Below, in pieces: positions 1-7,886 of a stretch of DNA of 64,000 nucleotides (position 1 is the stretch's first letter; each line of letters opens with the position of its first letter). Source of the stretch: Thaumasiovibrio subtropicus (GTDB lineage: Bacteria > Pseudomonadota > Gammaproteobacteria > Enterobacterales > Vibrionaceae); the NCBI RefSeq assembly GCF_019703835.1, contig NZ_AP023055.1:1-64000 (forward strand), written 5' to 3'. Under the pieces are notes generated by a model that did no database searches, was not told the origin of the DNA, and saw only the letters and a list, made by a program, of their open reading frames with translations. Made by a program: the position numbers and the translations under genes.

Positions 1-130
1 GAATAACTCACCTCAAACAATGTTACCCTCATTGTACAGCATACTAAGCCTCATACAATGTTTTGCTGTACACTTATTAAATTCCGTTCAAATAACCAAC
101 AAGCATCACATTTCCAATTGGGTGTACAAA
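1..130. repeat. Putative RctB 39-mer-like / rctA-type repeats
   Basis: Two near-identical 12-base words, TCAAACAATGTT at 13-24 and TCATACAATGTT at 51-62, lie 38 bp apart and each is followed by a partly complementary GTACA-containing arm. In Vibrio cholerae the negative-control region beside oriCII (rctA) carries long RctB-binding elements of about 39 bp. The position and spacing here fit that role, but this is inference and I could not align them to the known 39-mer. Confidence 0.4.
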
Positions 131-220
131 TATTCACCAATCAAGTAACAACGCTGCGATACATTTTACTTATCATCACAAAGATGAACTCATTAGATTT
201 AAAATAGTACAACGTCACTT

Positions 221-235
221 TTTTACAATGTAAAT
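221..235. promoter_or_regulatory. parS2: parS2 partition site (ParB2-binding palindrome)
   Basis: The sequence matches every fixed position of NTTTACANTGTAAAN, the published V. cholerae chromosome II parS2 consensus. It lies in the non-coding origin region between the window start and the iterons, where the parAB2 locus normally adjoins oriCII. ParB2 loaded here would segregate the chromosome II origin. Confidence 0.88.
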
Positions 236-705
236 CATATTTCATCGGAAGCATGAAAAATAGCACTGAAACTACGGCCAATGTCATTCCAATTAAATTC
301 GAGTTCAGCAGACTGATCGCTGCAATCTTATTCGCTACTAATGGATTTTGCGTTGTACGGAAACAAAGAAGAGAAATTCATCAAGCGTCATCCAAGATGA
401 ATGTGACCGGAAGCATGAAAAAGTATTCACCACTTACGGAGAATGCATATTCAATTTTACTGAAATGTGTTGTTTGAGGTCTGACACTGCGTTTTTTGAG
501 CCATGGCTATGATCTGAGACGTTATGGCGTGATTCTGTGGTAAGCCTTGATCATCCTTTCGTGACTATAACTTGATCATCGTTCCTACTACCGAAGGGAA
601 ATCATGGAAAAATGATCAAGGAAGCGTTGCGATACCACTACTATCAACTTGATCATGCTTTCGGTGCTATTTTTCACGCAATTTATACACTCAAAAGCGG
701 CACCC

Positions 706-714
706 TGTGGATAA
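706..714 (-). promoter_or_regulatory. DnaA box in oriCII
   Basis: TGTGGATAA is the exact reverse complement of the consensus box TTATCCACA. It lies between the scattered and the phased iterons, as in chromosome II origins that need DnaA as well as RctB. Confidence 0.8.
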
Positions 715-741
715 GCATGTGAATGAGTGTTGAATACAGCT

Positions 742-870
742 TGATCATACTTCCTAAACACACTTGATCACTTGTTCGAAACGACAATGATCATTGTTTC
801 GAGAGCGTAATGATCATCTTTCCCTGTATCTCATGATCACACTTTCGAAAGGTTTTTGATCATGCTTTCG
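742..870 (+). repeat. Six RctB 12-mer iterons at exact 23-bp phasing
   Basis: Copies occupy 742-754, 765-778, 788-801, 811-823, 834-847 and 857-870. All begin TGATCA and most end in TTTCG or TTCC. The strict 23-bp period places every copy on the same helix face, as expected for cooperative initiator binding. Confidence 0.93.
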
Positions 871-1061
871 AAAACGTGCATATTTTAAGTTCGTAAAAAC
901 AAACACATAGAGACTTATCCACTGCCAGATCAATTGATCACTTTAAACATTAAGATCAAAATTAAACAATAAGATCAGTTAGATAAAAACAGCAAAAGAT
1001 CTTTTCTTTTTAATTGATCTATTAATCTTCGGAAATATGGCGGAATTACGAAGATTTGCAA

Positions 1062-3038
1062 ATGGAAAGCCCACTCGATACTAAAATTCTTATACCCCTT
1101 CCACGTACACACAAAGATGGGCACCTTTTCCAAATTCCACCAGCATTGATTGATTGGCTTCCGCAGTATCAGCATTTTAAAGGCGTGACGAAAAGCATTA
1201 TCGAGCTACTGAACCTCATTTCTTTGCGAGGTTTGTCGTCACCAGACGGCATTGTTTCCACAACAGAACTCGTTGAAGCGACCGAAGGACAGCTCACGCG
1301 AGCAGCCATTCAACAACGCTTGCGAGCAGCCGTCAATATCGGTCTCTTCAAACAACAAGGTGTGAAATTTGAAGAAGGATTAGCAGGCAAAACCATGCTG
1401 CATCACTTTGTTAATCCAACGCAGTTGGTCTCGCAGCTTGGTTCTCATGTACTCAATTCCGAACAACATCAGCAAAAGCAAAAACAAAAAAAATCAAAGG
1501 CGTTAGCACAAACGCAGGTTAATCGCCGTCTGCTTAACGAGCACGGCCTAGGTATACCGCCGACAATGCCTGATGAAGCTGATCAATTCGTGGTGTCACC
1601 GACAAGCTGGGCTGGGATCATTGATCAAGCGCTCGCGCCACCGAGAACACGTAAGAGCTATCAAAAATCGATGGTCGCTATCTCCGGAACCAAGGCGATC
1701 ATCGAAACACGATCGTCAAAGTCGATCATGACGGTCGATGATCTTATGACGCTCTTTGCACTGTTTACCCTAACCGTTCAATATCATGAGCATCATATTT
1801 CAGAATATGAGTTACAGAACAAAAGGTTAGACAATAAAACGCCCGTTTACATTACGGATGTTTTAGCATTACGAGGCAAAAAAGACAGCGGTCCAGCACG
1901 AGATTCAATACGTGAAAGTATCGATCGTATCGAGTTTACGGATTTCCAATTGCATGAATTGACGGGGCGTTGGCTAAGTGAAAACATGCCGGAAGGATTT
2001 AAGTCGGATCGATTTCGATTTGTTGCGAGAACCATCACGGCTTCTGAGGAAGCCCCGAGAGAAGGCGAAGATGGATCCATAAAGATCAAGCCAAATCTCT
2101 ACATTCTGGTCTGGGAGCCTTCTTTTTTCGAAGAGCTTCTGACGCGCGATTATTTCTTTTTGTTCCCGCCAGAAATTCTGCGTCAACATACCATGATCTT
2201 CCAACTCTATACCTTTTTCCGGAGTCGTATGTCTCGTCGACTGAATGATTCCATGCTTTTAAGTGAGCTAAATCAAAAGCTTGCGAGGAATATTGAGTGG
2301 CGGCGCTTCAGTGTGGATATGGTACGTGAGTTAAGAAAGCTCGCGGAGCACCAAGTCAAAGAGGGTGTCTTTACCGTGAACCTTTGGGGGTATCACTTAA
2401 CCATATTGCCTGATGAAGACGATAAGAAGTACCCAGATTTTCGGATTGATATCAAGTGCGATCCTGATGAGGTGATTCGCTATTGCCGAGCAAAAACGAC
2501 CAATCAAGGGAAACGCACCCTTGCCCCTACGCTACCAAACCCGCTTCGCAACGAAATATTGCCAAAGCAGCAGCTTGATCAACTTTCCGAGATCATTGAT
2601 GGTGAGTTCGAGCCAATTCAACGCAAAGCGAAGCGAACACCGGGCCGACTTGGGCGTCGTGTGAAGCTCCGTAAACACCTTGTCGAGATCAACGCTGACG
2701 AGTTGACGATAGTGCTCTCTAAATATACCTCTGAAGAGGCCCTCAAACGCTCTATAACCGCGTTAGCGGCTTTAACTGGGCATGGGGTAGCAGCAATCAC
2801 TGAAGAGTGTCAGGGCTATTTAGAGAAGCTCGATTGGCTACGCGTAGGGGAAACCAAACTTAGCTACGAGTTATTAAGTCAGGTTGTCGAAACCTATAAC
2901 AAGCAAAGCGAACAACGGCATTTGTCGATAGAACGTCTGATCTCCGGTTTAGCGGTAAGGCGCAAGGTCTCTAAGTTGATCTTGGAAGGGCATTACAATC
3001 AGCAAGTGATGAATGCCCTTGATGAGATCGCCACCTGA
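1062..3038 (+). CDS. rctB: RctB, chromosome II replication initiator
   Basis: RctB binds the oriCII iterons and opens the chromosome II origin; it is specific to Vibrionaceae. The reading frame opens with TTG at 1056, but ATG at 1062 gives 658 residues, the length of V. cholerae RctB. Long blocks match the family as I know it, including LPRTHKDGHLF near the start, TEGQLTRAAIQQRLRAAV around residues 80-95, ALAPPRTRKSYQKSM around 190-205, GKKDSGPARDSIR, ENMPEGFKSDRFRF and RRVKLRKHLVEINADE near 540. The central part holds the winged-helix DNA-binding domains typical of iteron-type initiators. Autoregulation through the upstream iterons is known for the family. The stop is followed by one more iteron-like word and a terminator. 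Confidence 0.97.
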   Translation: MESPLDTKILIPLPRTHKDGHLFQIPPALIDWLPQYQHFKGVTKSIIELLNLISLRGLSSPDGIVSTTELVEATEGQLTRAAIQQRLRAAVNIGLFKQQGVKFEEGLAGKTMLHHFVNPTQLVSQLGSHVLNSEQHQQKQKQKKSKALAQTQVNRRLLNEHGLGIPPTMPDEADQFVVSPTSWAGIIDQALAPPRTRKSYQKSMVAISGTKAIIETRSSKSIMTVDDLMTLFALFTLTVQYHEHHISEYELQNKRLDNKTPVYITDVLALRGKKDSGPARDSIRESIDRIEFTDFQLHELTGRWLSENMPEGFKSDRFRFVARTITASEEAPREGEDGSIKIKPNLYILVWEPSFFEELLTRDYFFLFPPEILRQHTMIFQLYTFFRSRMSRRLNDSMLLSELNQKLARNIEWRRFSVDMVRELRKLAEHQVKEGVFTVNLWGYHLTILPDEDDKKYPDFRIDIKCDPDEVIRYCRAKTTNQGKRTLAPTLPNPLRNEILPKQQLDQLSEIIDGEFEPIQRKAKRTPGRLGRRVKLRKHLVEINADELTIVLSKYTSEEALKRSITALAALTGHGVAAITEECQGYLEKLDWLRVGETKLSYELLSQVVETYNKQSEQRHLSIERLISGLAVRRKVSKLILEGHYNQQVMNALDEIAT

Positions 3039-3041
3039 TCA

Positions 3042-3055
3042 CGAAACGATGATCA
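3042..3055 (-). promoter_or_regulatory. Extra RctB 12-mer-like site downstream of rctB
   Basis: The minus strand reads TGATCATCGTTTCG, which fits the iteron consensus seen in oriCII. It starts three bases after the rctB stop codon and precedes the terminator. Whether RctB binds it is untested. Confidence 0.55.
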
Positions 3056-3059
3056 AGGA

Positions 3060-3090
3060 AAACCCCATGCGTTGGCGTGGGGTTTTTTTA
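3060..3090 (+). terminator. Rho-independent terminator of rctB
   Basis: AACCCCATGC and GCGTGGGGTT form a GC-rich stem with a GTTG loop and are followed by a run of T residues. Confidence 0.9.
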
Positions 3091-3194
3091 TTGCCGCAGT
3101 TTCATCGTTTGTGTTGTGTATGAGTATGCTTTTTATTGATGAACACGTTAAGCTAATGTGAGTTCAATACAATCGCTAAAGGATTGATCTCTTG

Positions 3195-5450
3195 ATGTAC
3201 AGGGAAAAGAAGCATTCACGCGCCATGATCATCGTTCTAGGCGCCTTGATCACGTTTCCGGGATGGGCTCGTGACTCTGTTGGATTGGTACTCAGTGGGG
3301 GAGGGGCGAAAGGCGCAGCGCATATTGGCGTGCTTGAGGTGCTTGAAGAAAATCGCATTCCCGTCGACGTGATTACAGGCACAAGTATGGGCGCGTACGT
3401 GGCTGGGATGTATGCGATGGGGTTATCTGCCGAAGAGGTGAAGCGTCGCACTTTCTCGATCAATTGGACCCAAGGTTACAACGATCAAGTTGGGAGGGAA
3501 GCGATCTCTTTGCGCAGAAAGTCACAAAGTGATCGTTATCAGCTTCGTACCGAGATTGGCATTGATCTCAATGGTGAACACAAAATTCCTTCGAGTGCGT
3601 TTCAAGGCCATGCAATGGCACGCATTTTACGCGAAATGACGCAAAATCTACCTGCCTTATCGAGTTTTGATCAGCTCGCGATTCCTTATCGCAGTGTGGC
3701 GACCGATATCGAATCCGTGACTCCTTTCGTGCTTAAAGAAGGGAATTTGGCATTAGCAATGCAAGCATCGATGACGGTGCCGGGCGCGTTAAAGCCTGTT
3801 GAACTGGAAAACCGCGTGCTGGTAGATGGTGGTATCGTCAATAACATGCCCGTCGATCAAGCCCAGTTGCTCGGCGCTGAACATATCGTTGCCGTCGACT
3901 TGCGGGATGCCCTTTATAATCGCGAAGAGTTGCAATCTGGTTTCAACATTGCGGGTCAATTGATTACTCACATGACCAATATGGGGAGTGATACTCAGGT
4001 CGCCTTGATGTCGCCGTCTGATGTTTATATAAAGCCGGATGTCAGCCATATGACGGCGGTGGATTTTGATCAGATGACATCAGCGTATGCTGCAGGTCGC
4101 GAAGCCACTGAAGCGATGTTGCCTCGGCTCTTAGCATGGCAACTCTCTGAAGAGGATTACACCGCATACCAGAAGAATAAACTCGATCGTCGTAGCCAGC
4201 TTTTCGCGAATAGTGCTTTTTATATCGACAAGATCGAGATCGTGAACAACACCAGCCGTTCTGATCAAGCCATCGCGTCTTTGCTCGATCTTCAAGGTGG
4301 CGATGTGCTGTCAACTGACGCTATTGAAGCCGCACTCGATCGTCTTTATGCCCAAGAAATTTTTGATCGGATCACCTATACAATCGAGCAGAATGAAGGC
4401 GAGAATCGTCTAGTCGTTGATGTGAATGAAAAACATTGGGGACCGGGCTATTTAAACTTTAAGCTCGCCATTGAGGACGATTATGCCAGTCGCTCTGAGT
4501 TTTCGATTGGCGCTCAATATCTCTACACAAATCTTACTGACAAAGGCGGTGAGTGGTTAACCGAGGCTGACCTTGGTAGTTGGAAGCGCTTTTCAACCGA
4601 AGTGTATTTACCTTTAGATTATGAGCAGCGATATTTCACCGCTGCGGGGCTCAGTTGGCATAATGAATTTCGTCGCTTTGGACAAGTTGATCCGACCCAA
4701 TTGGCAATCGATATCCCTTCGTCCGCACTCATTTATGATACCGAGTACAGTGAATGGCGCAGTTTTGCAGAGTTAGGATGGAACTTTAGTCCGAGTATTC
4801 AAATGACGCTCGGTGTGGAAGGGAACACCGGTAACTACGACGTGTTGAATGTTGCGTTTAGTCAGGATGTCTCCCACTGGGGAGGGTACGCCACGTTTTT
4901 GGCGGATACTTTAGACAATCGCTTTTTCCCAAAAGAAGGGGTTTATGCTGCGGTGAAGTTAGGGCGAAGCCAGATCCATTCTGATATCGGTGACGCTAAG
5001 AGCAAGCACTATGCCTTTTATTACGACACTGAATGGATTAAACCCTTTACTGCTGGTCGTCACTCATGGGTTGCTGGACTCACCTTTGGAGGCTCGGAGT
5101 CTGATGAACCGCTACCTGTGCATGTGAAAGACCTCGGTGGTTTGTTTAACCTGTCTGGCTATAGTCGTTATGAACTCAATGGTCGCTACCGTGCCCTCGG
5201 TGTTGTGAAGTATAAGTACCGCCTTGCTGAAATTGACTACGGCTTCGTTCAATCTGCGCTGTACATTGGGGGCTCGCTGGAGCGAGGCAACACTTGGAAT
5301 CAGAGCAGCCAGATAAGCTGGGACAATGCGATTGCGGCTGGCAGTGTCTTCTTGGGGGCGGACTCTTTACTTGGTCCGGTATATTTAGGCTATGGGCAGG
5401 CCGAGAATGGCGTCTCATCAATGTATTTTTATCTTGGAACGCATTTTTGA
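3195..5450 (+). CDS. Patatin-like phospholipase with POTRA and beta-barrel domains (PlpD-like, type Vd autotransporter)
   Basis: The N-terminus has a short signal peptide (hydrophobic about 11-25). A patatin domain follows with the oxyanion loop SGGGAKG (34-40), nucleophile motif GTSMG (Ser64) and catalytic DGG (Asp211). From about residue 325 a POTRA-like segment follows, then an Omp85/surface-antigen-type 16-strand barrel ending in aromatic F, the usual last residue recognised by the BAM complex. This order and length (752 aa) match Pseudomonas PlpD, which inserts in the outer membrane and presents or releases a class A1 phospholipase. The frame opens with TTG just before ATG 3195, and AAGGA lies about 11 nt upstream. 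It is transcribed alone, between the rctB terminator and its own. Confidence 0.9.
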   Translation: MYREKKHSRAMIIVLGALITFPGWARDSVGLVLSGGGAKGAAHIGVLEVLEENRIPVDVITGTSMGAYVAGMYAMGLSAEEVKRRTFSINWTQGYNDQVGREAISLRRKSQSDRYQLRTEIGIDLNGEHKIPSSAFQGHAMARILREMTQNLPALSSFDQLAIPYRSVATDIESVTPFVLKEGNLALAMQASMTVPGALKPVELENRVLVDGGIVNNMPVDQAQLLGAEHIVAVDLRDALYNREELQSGFNIAGQLITHMTNMGSDTQVALMSPSDVYIKPDVSHMTAVDFDQMTSAYAAGREATEAMLPRLLAWQLSEEDYTAYQKNKLDRRSQLFANSAFYIDKIEIVNNTSRSDQAIASLLDLQGGDVLSTDAIEAALDRLYAQEIFDRITYTIEQNEGENRLVVDVNEKHWGPGYLNFKLAIEDDYASRSEFSIGAQYLYTNLTDKGGEWLTEADLGSWKRFSTEVYLPLDYEQRYFTAAGLSWHNEFRRFGQVDPTQLAIDIPSSALIYDTEYSEWRSFAELGWNFSPSIQMTLGVEGNTGNYDVLNVAFSQDVSHWGGYATFLADTLDNRFFPKEGVYAAVKLGRSQIHSDIGDAKSKHYAFYYDTEWIKPFTAGRHSWVAGLTFGGSESDEPLPVHVKDLGGLFNLSGYSRYELNGRYRALGVVKYKYRLAEIDYGFVQSALYIGGSLERGNTWNQSSQISWDNAIAAGSVFLGADSLLGPVYLGYGQAENGVSSMYFYLGTHF

Positions 5451-5566
5451 CATAGTGTTAACAAATGAGTGTGCTGAGTTGCATATATTGGCTTTGTCCT
5501 GAATAAGCAATTCAAAAGAGTGCTTACTTCCCCCGGTAAGCCTTTTGTTCAGTGATGGTTTTATTG

Positions 5567-5596
5567 GCGAGCCTACCCCGGCTCGCTTTTTTTTTT
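5567..5596 (+). terminator. Rho-independent terminator after the patatin gene
   Basis: GCGAGCC (5567-5573) pairs perfectly with GGCTCGC (5580-5586) and is followed by ten T residues. Confidence 0.92.
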
Positions 5597-5702
5597 GCGA
5601 TTTAAACGTGTCTCCCACTCCTTTGCTGTTTGTCTTGCTATGTTCATCGGGGTAGTTTATTGCTATTCGCAGAGCAAACCGTCTTCTAAGTAAGGACTTA
5701 AC

Positions 5703-6644
5703 GTGACACTTTACAGTGTAAATTCTGACCTTTCCCCAGCTCCAGCGTGTTTCAACGGTATTGATGTTCGATTTGAAGCGCTCACCGTGTCTGATGATGT
5801 GACTCTTCGAGTCGCCATAGCGACGCCAAAGGTGATTCGTGGGCGCGTACTTCTTCTTAATGGCTTTACAGAGTTTATAGAGAAGTACACAGAGACATTG
5901 AATGATTTGCTGGAGCGAGGATGGGAGGTAGTGACGTTTGACTGGCGAGGGCAAGGACTTTCGACACGTTTTCATGATGACCCACATCGCGGATTCGGAA
6001 TTACGTTTGCCGCGCAGTTGGCTGATCTTGCTCATATTTATGCGGCCTATTTTGCTGACTATAGCGGTAAGAAGTGCCTTATCGCCCATTCGATGGGCGG
6101 ACACATGGCACTGCGGTATCTTTCACGCTACAGCGGCCATTTTGATATCGCCTATTGCCTAGCCCCTATGGTGGCACTGCCCCTCCCAAACTGGCTTATT
6201 TCGGTTGTCGCACAAGGGTATATTGGGCGTGGAAAGGGCGATGGTTATGCGTGGGGAGAGGGGCCAATGGATGACCGAGATGGCCAGCAGGTGGATCGAC
6301 TGTATAACAAGCTCTGTCATGATCGCGCTCGTTTTTCAGCTTGGTTTACATTGGCAACCAAGATTCCGGCATTTCGCATGTTTGGGCCTAGCTGGCAGTG
6401 GTTACAGGAAGCCACAGCAAGTATGGATCTGCTTTGGGAAGAGATTGCGTACATTGACACGCCAGTTGTTTTGTTTACGGCTGGAGAAGACAAGATTGTT
6501 AACCCGAATCGCTACCGGCAGTTTGCTGAGAAGAGTGCACAAGTCAGGCTTGTTGAGCTCCCTAACAGCGGGCATGAAATTTTGTTTGAGACAGATGATA
6601 TTCGAGGGGTTTTTTGGCAGCAGTTTGACAAGGCGTCTTTTTAA
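5703..6644 (+). CDS. Alpha/beta hydrolase (PldB / monoacylglycerol lipase type)
   Basis: A 313-residue cytoplasmic alpha/beta hydrolase of the Hydrolase_4 (lysophospholipase L2 / monoglyceride lipase) type. Landmarks are the oxyanion region LLNGFTEF, the strand DWRGQGLS, the nucleophile elbow AHSMGG (Ser about 130), an acid in FTAGEDKIVN and the histidine in PNSGHEI. The start is GTG at 5703 with AAGGA about 8 bases upstream. A perfect parS2 site spans codons 3-7, so ParB2 binding would overlap translation initiation and possibly transcription. The gene converges on the minus-strand outer-membrane gene through a shared terminator. The substrate is not determinable. Confidence 0.88.
   Translation: MTLYSVNSDLSPAPACFNGIDVRFEALTVSDDVTLRVAIATPKVIRGRVLLLNGFTEFIEKYTETLNDLLERGWEVVTFDWRGQGLSTRFHDDPHRGFGITFAAQLADLAHIYAAYFADYSGKKCLIAHSMGGHMALRYLSRYSGHFDIAYCLAPMVALPLPNWLISVVAQGYIGRGKGDGYAWGEGPMDDRDGQQVDRLYNKLCHDRARFSAWFTLATKIPAFRMFGPSWQWLQEATASMDLLWEEIAYIDTPVVLFTAGEDKIVNPNRYRQFAEKSAQVRLVELPNSGHEILFETDDIRGVFWQQFDKASF
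5709..5723. promoter_or_regulatory. parS2: parS2 partition site inside a coding region
   Basis: Bases 5710-5722 read TTTACAGTGTAAA, a perfect match to the parS2 core. The site is inside codons 3-7 of the hydrolase gene and about 5.5 kb from the first parS2. Confidence 0.87.
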
Positions 6645-6664
6645 ACTGAGTCGTTTCGCAAACG

Positions 6665-6687
6665 GCAGCCCGAGGGCTGCCTGTTTT
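6665..6687. terminator. Bidirectional terminator between convergent genes
   Basis: GGCAGCCC and GGGCTGCC form a stem with a minimal GA loop, followed by TGTTTT on the plus strand and placed just past both stop codons. Confidence 0.75.
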
Positions 6688-6689
6688 GA

Positions 6690-7226
6690 TTAGAAGCGGT
6701 AGTCGATCGAAAGACCAAAGGTCGCGTCGTTTTCTTTTTCTAATTTTACAAAGTCAACCGTTTGGCTGCCGTCATAGCTACTAAGGCGCATGTTAATACC
6801 AAAATCGAGCTGCGGGGCCATGTGATAGACAGCACCAAATTGAATGCCGTACTGTAGCGCAGAAAAGTCATAGTCGATGCGGTTATAGTAGTCGTCATAC
6901 ATTTCAATCCAACGCATACCCAGGTGTGCACCCACGTTCGCCGACCATTGCGCATTCAAAGGAATCATGTAGTCATAATGCGCGATCATACCGAACTCAT
7001 CGGTATCAGCCCCGCTCCACTCTAACGTTCCGGTGATACGGTGTTGTTGGCCAAAATAGCTACCAAATCGAAACTGCGTCATGAGAGAGTCATCAGGCAC
7101 TCCCGAAATCCAACCGACTTTATAGTCTGAGGCCGAGCGTGCGATCTGGCCGCCAATGAATACGTCAGAGGCAAAAGAAGGGGCAGCCACAGCAGCGATT
7201 AAAGAGGCAAGGAGAAACTTTTTCAT
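6690..7226 (-). CDS. Outer-membrane beta-barrel protein, hypothetical
   Basis: From ATG 7226 the product is 178 residues and begins with a classic signal peptide, MKKFLLASLIAAVAAPSFA. The frame extends seven codons upstream to a TTG, but the signal peptide decides the later start. The rest alternates polar and hydrophobic residues with many aromatics, and it ends in YRF, the C-terminal Phe of outer-membrane barrels. It resembles small OmpA/OmpW-like or YfaZ-like barrels of about eight strands. I see no specific family signature and no substrate clue. The next gene upstream on the same strand is a lipoprotein, with its own start 80 bp away. Confidence 0.75.
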   Translation of the reverse strand: MKKFLLASLIAAVAAPSFASDVFIGGQIARSASDYKVGWISGVPDDSLMTQFRFGSYFGQQHRITGTLEWSGADTDEFGMIAHYDYMIPLNAQWSANVGAHLGMRWIEMYDDYYNRIDYDFSALQYGIQFGAVYHMAPQLDFGINMRLSSYDGSQTVDFVKLEKENDATFGLSIDYRF

Positions 7227-7304
7227 TACAAATTCTCTATAAAACAATGTTCAATAAAAAGGAAAAATAACGCTGAAATTACGTGTTTAGGTTGATACTG
7301 CGCG

Positions 7305-7700
7305 TTAGTCGCGCAGATCAAAGACGTCGTAACCTTTGCTTGCTAGACAGCGGCGTAATACATAGCTTTGGTCGTGCGTGGCTGCCATTGCACCAGCACC
7401 TGCGCCAGACGCCGCACCGAGTGTGCCGCCGGCAACCGCGCCAACGAGTGCGCCTTCAGCGGCATTGTCGGCAATAAAGAGACCTTGGACGGCACCCAAT
7501 GCCGCGCCAGTAATACCGGCATTTACAGCTCCGACACGTGCAGCTTCACCTTTGTCTACTTGTTCTGCATAGAAATGACACTCTTCCATATCTTGCTGAA
7601 ATTCTTCAGCTGACTTGTCATGGGGACCAACGATAGGGGCTTGGTTATACGCGCATCCTGCGAGTAGAAGGGTTGCTAATAAAACGATGTTCTTTTTCAT
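7305..7700 (-). CDS. Glycine-zipper lipoprotein, hypothetical
   Basis: The 131-residue product starts with a lipoprotein signal, MKKNIVLLATLLLAGC, with the lipobox cysteine at residue 16. A central stretch (about 55-110) is rich in small residues (GITGAALGAV, GTLGAASGAGAGAMAA), a glycine-zipper pattern as in OmpA-like zipper and Rick_17kDa lipoproteins. Such segments insert in or stack on membranes. Two further cysteines (about 41 and 120) could form a disulfide in the periplasm. The protein is probably anchored to the outer membrane, since residue +2 after Cys is Ala. Its function is unknown. Confidence 0.8.
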   Translation of the reverse strand: MKKNIVLLATLLLAGCAYNQAPIVGPHDKSAEEFQQDMEECHFYAEQVDKGEAARVGAVNAGITGAALGAVQGLFIADNAAEGALVGAVAGGTLGAASGAGAGAMAATHDQSYVLRRCLASKGYDVFDLRD

Positions 7701-7778
7701 GTCGCGATAACCTGTTCATAGTTGAGATGAAGCAAATGTACCCTTTTAGTGAACAGTGTTCAATACTAGATTGAAGTC

Positions 7779-7818
7779 AAAGAAAACGCCTAATTGAACA
7801 CTGTTACAATTAGGCGTT
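7779..7818 (-). terminator. Terminator of the ATP-grasp gene
   Basis: A perfect 12-bp inverted repeat, AACGCCTAATTG (7785-7796) and CAATTAGGCGTT (7807-7818), is followed on the minus strand by TTTTCTTT. It lies just past the minus-strand gene ending at 7887. Confidence 0.85.
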
Positions 7819-7886
7819 ATGTTTATATAAGATCAATGGGTTAGGGCGTTTATTTTGATACGGGTGACATATCTTCTTACACTTGG

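Larger units (their letters stand above)
540..1061 (+). other. oriCII: Replication origin of chromosome II (oriCII)
   Basis: Ten copies of a 12-14-mer of the form TGATCATNNTTTCG start at 548, 573, 606 (minus strand), 650, 742, 765, 788, 811, 834 and 857. The last six start exactly 23 bp apart, about two helical turns, as in the V. cholerae oriCII minimal origin. A perfect DnaA box (TGTGGATAA, 706-714) and a weaker one (TTATCCACT, 915-923) are present. From about 925 to 1055 the DNA is AT-rich with several ATCA tetramers, the kind of motif RctB binds as single strands in the unwinding element. Each iteron contains GATC, so Dam methylation should control RctB binding. The rctB gene follows directly. 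Confidence 0.95.

Noticed and set aside
253-477. 74-codon frame in the origin region
   Set aside because: It overlaps the origin control region, has no ribosome site, and its codon use and sequence look random; Vibrionaceae origins have non-coding DNA here.
542-870. Evenly spaced repeats that could be read as a CRISPR array
   Set aside because: The repeats are only 12-14 bp with 9-10 bp between them and match RctB iterons; there are no cas genes.
5418-6104. 228-codon minus-strand frame
   Set aside because: It is antisense to the intact alpha/beta hydrolase gene, which has catalytic motifs and a ribosome site.
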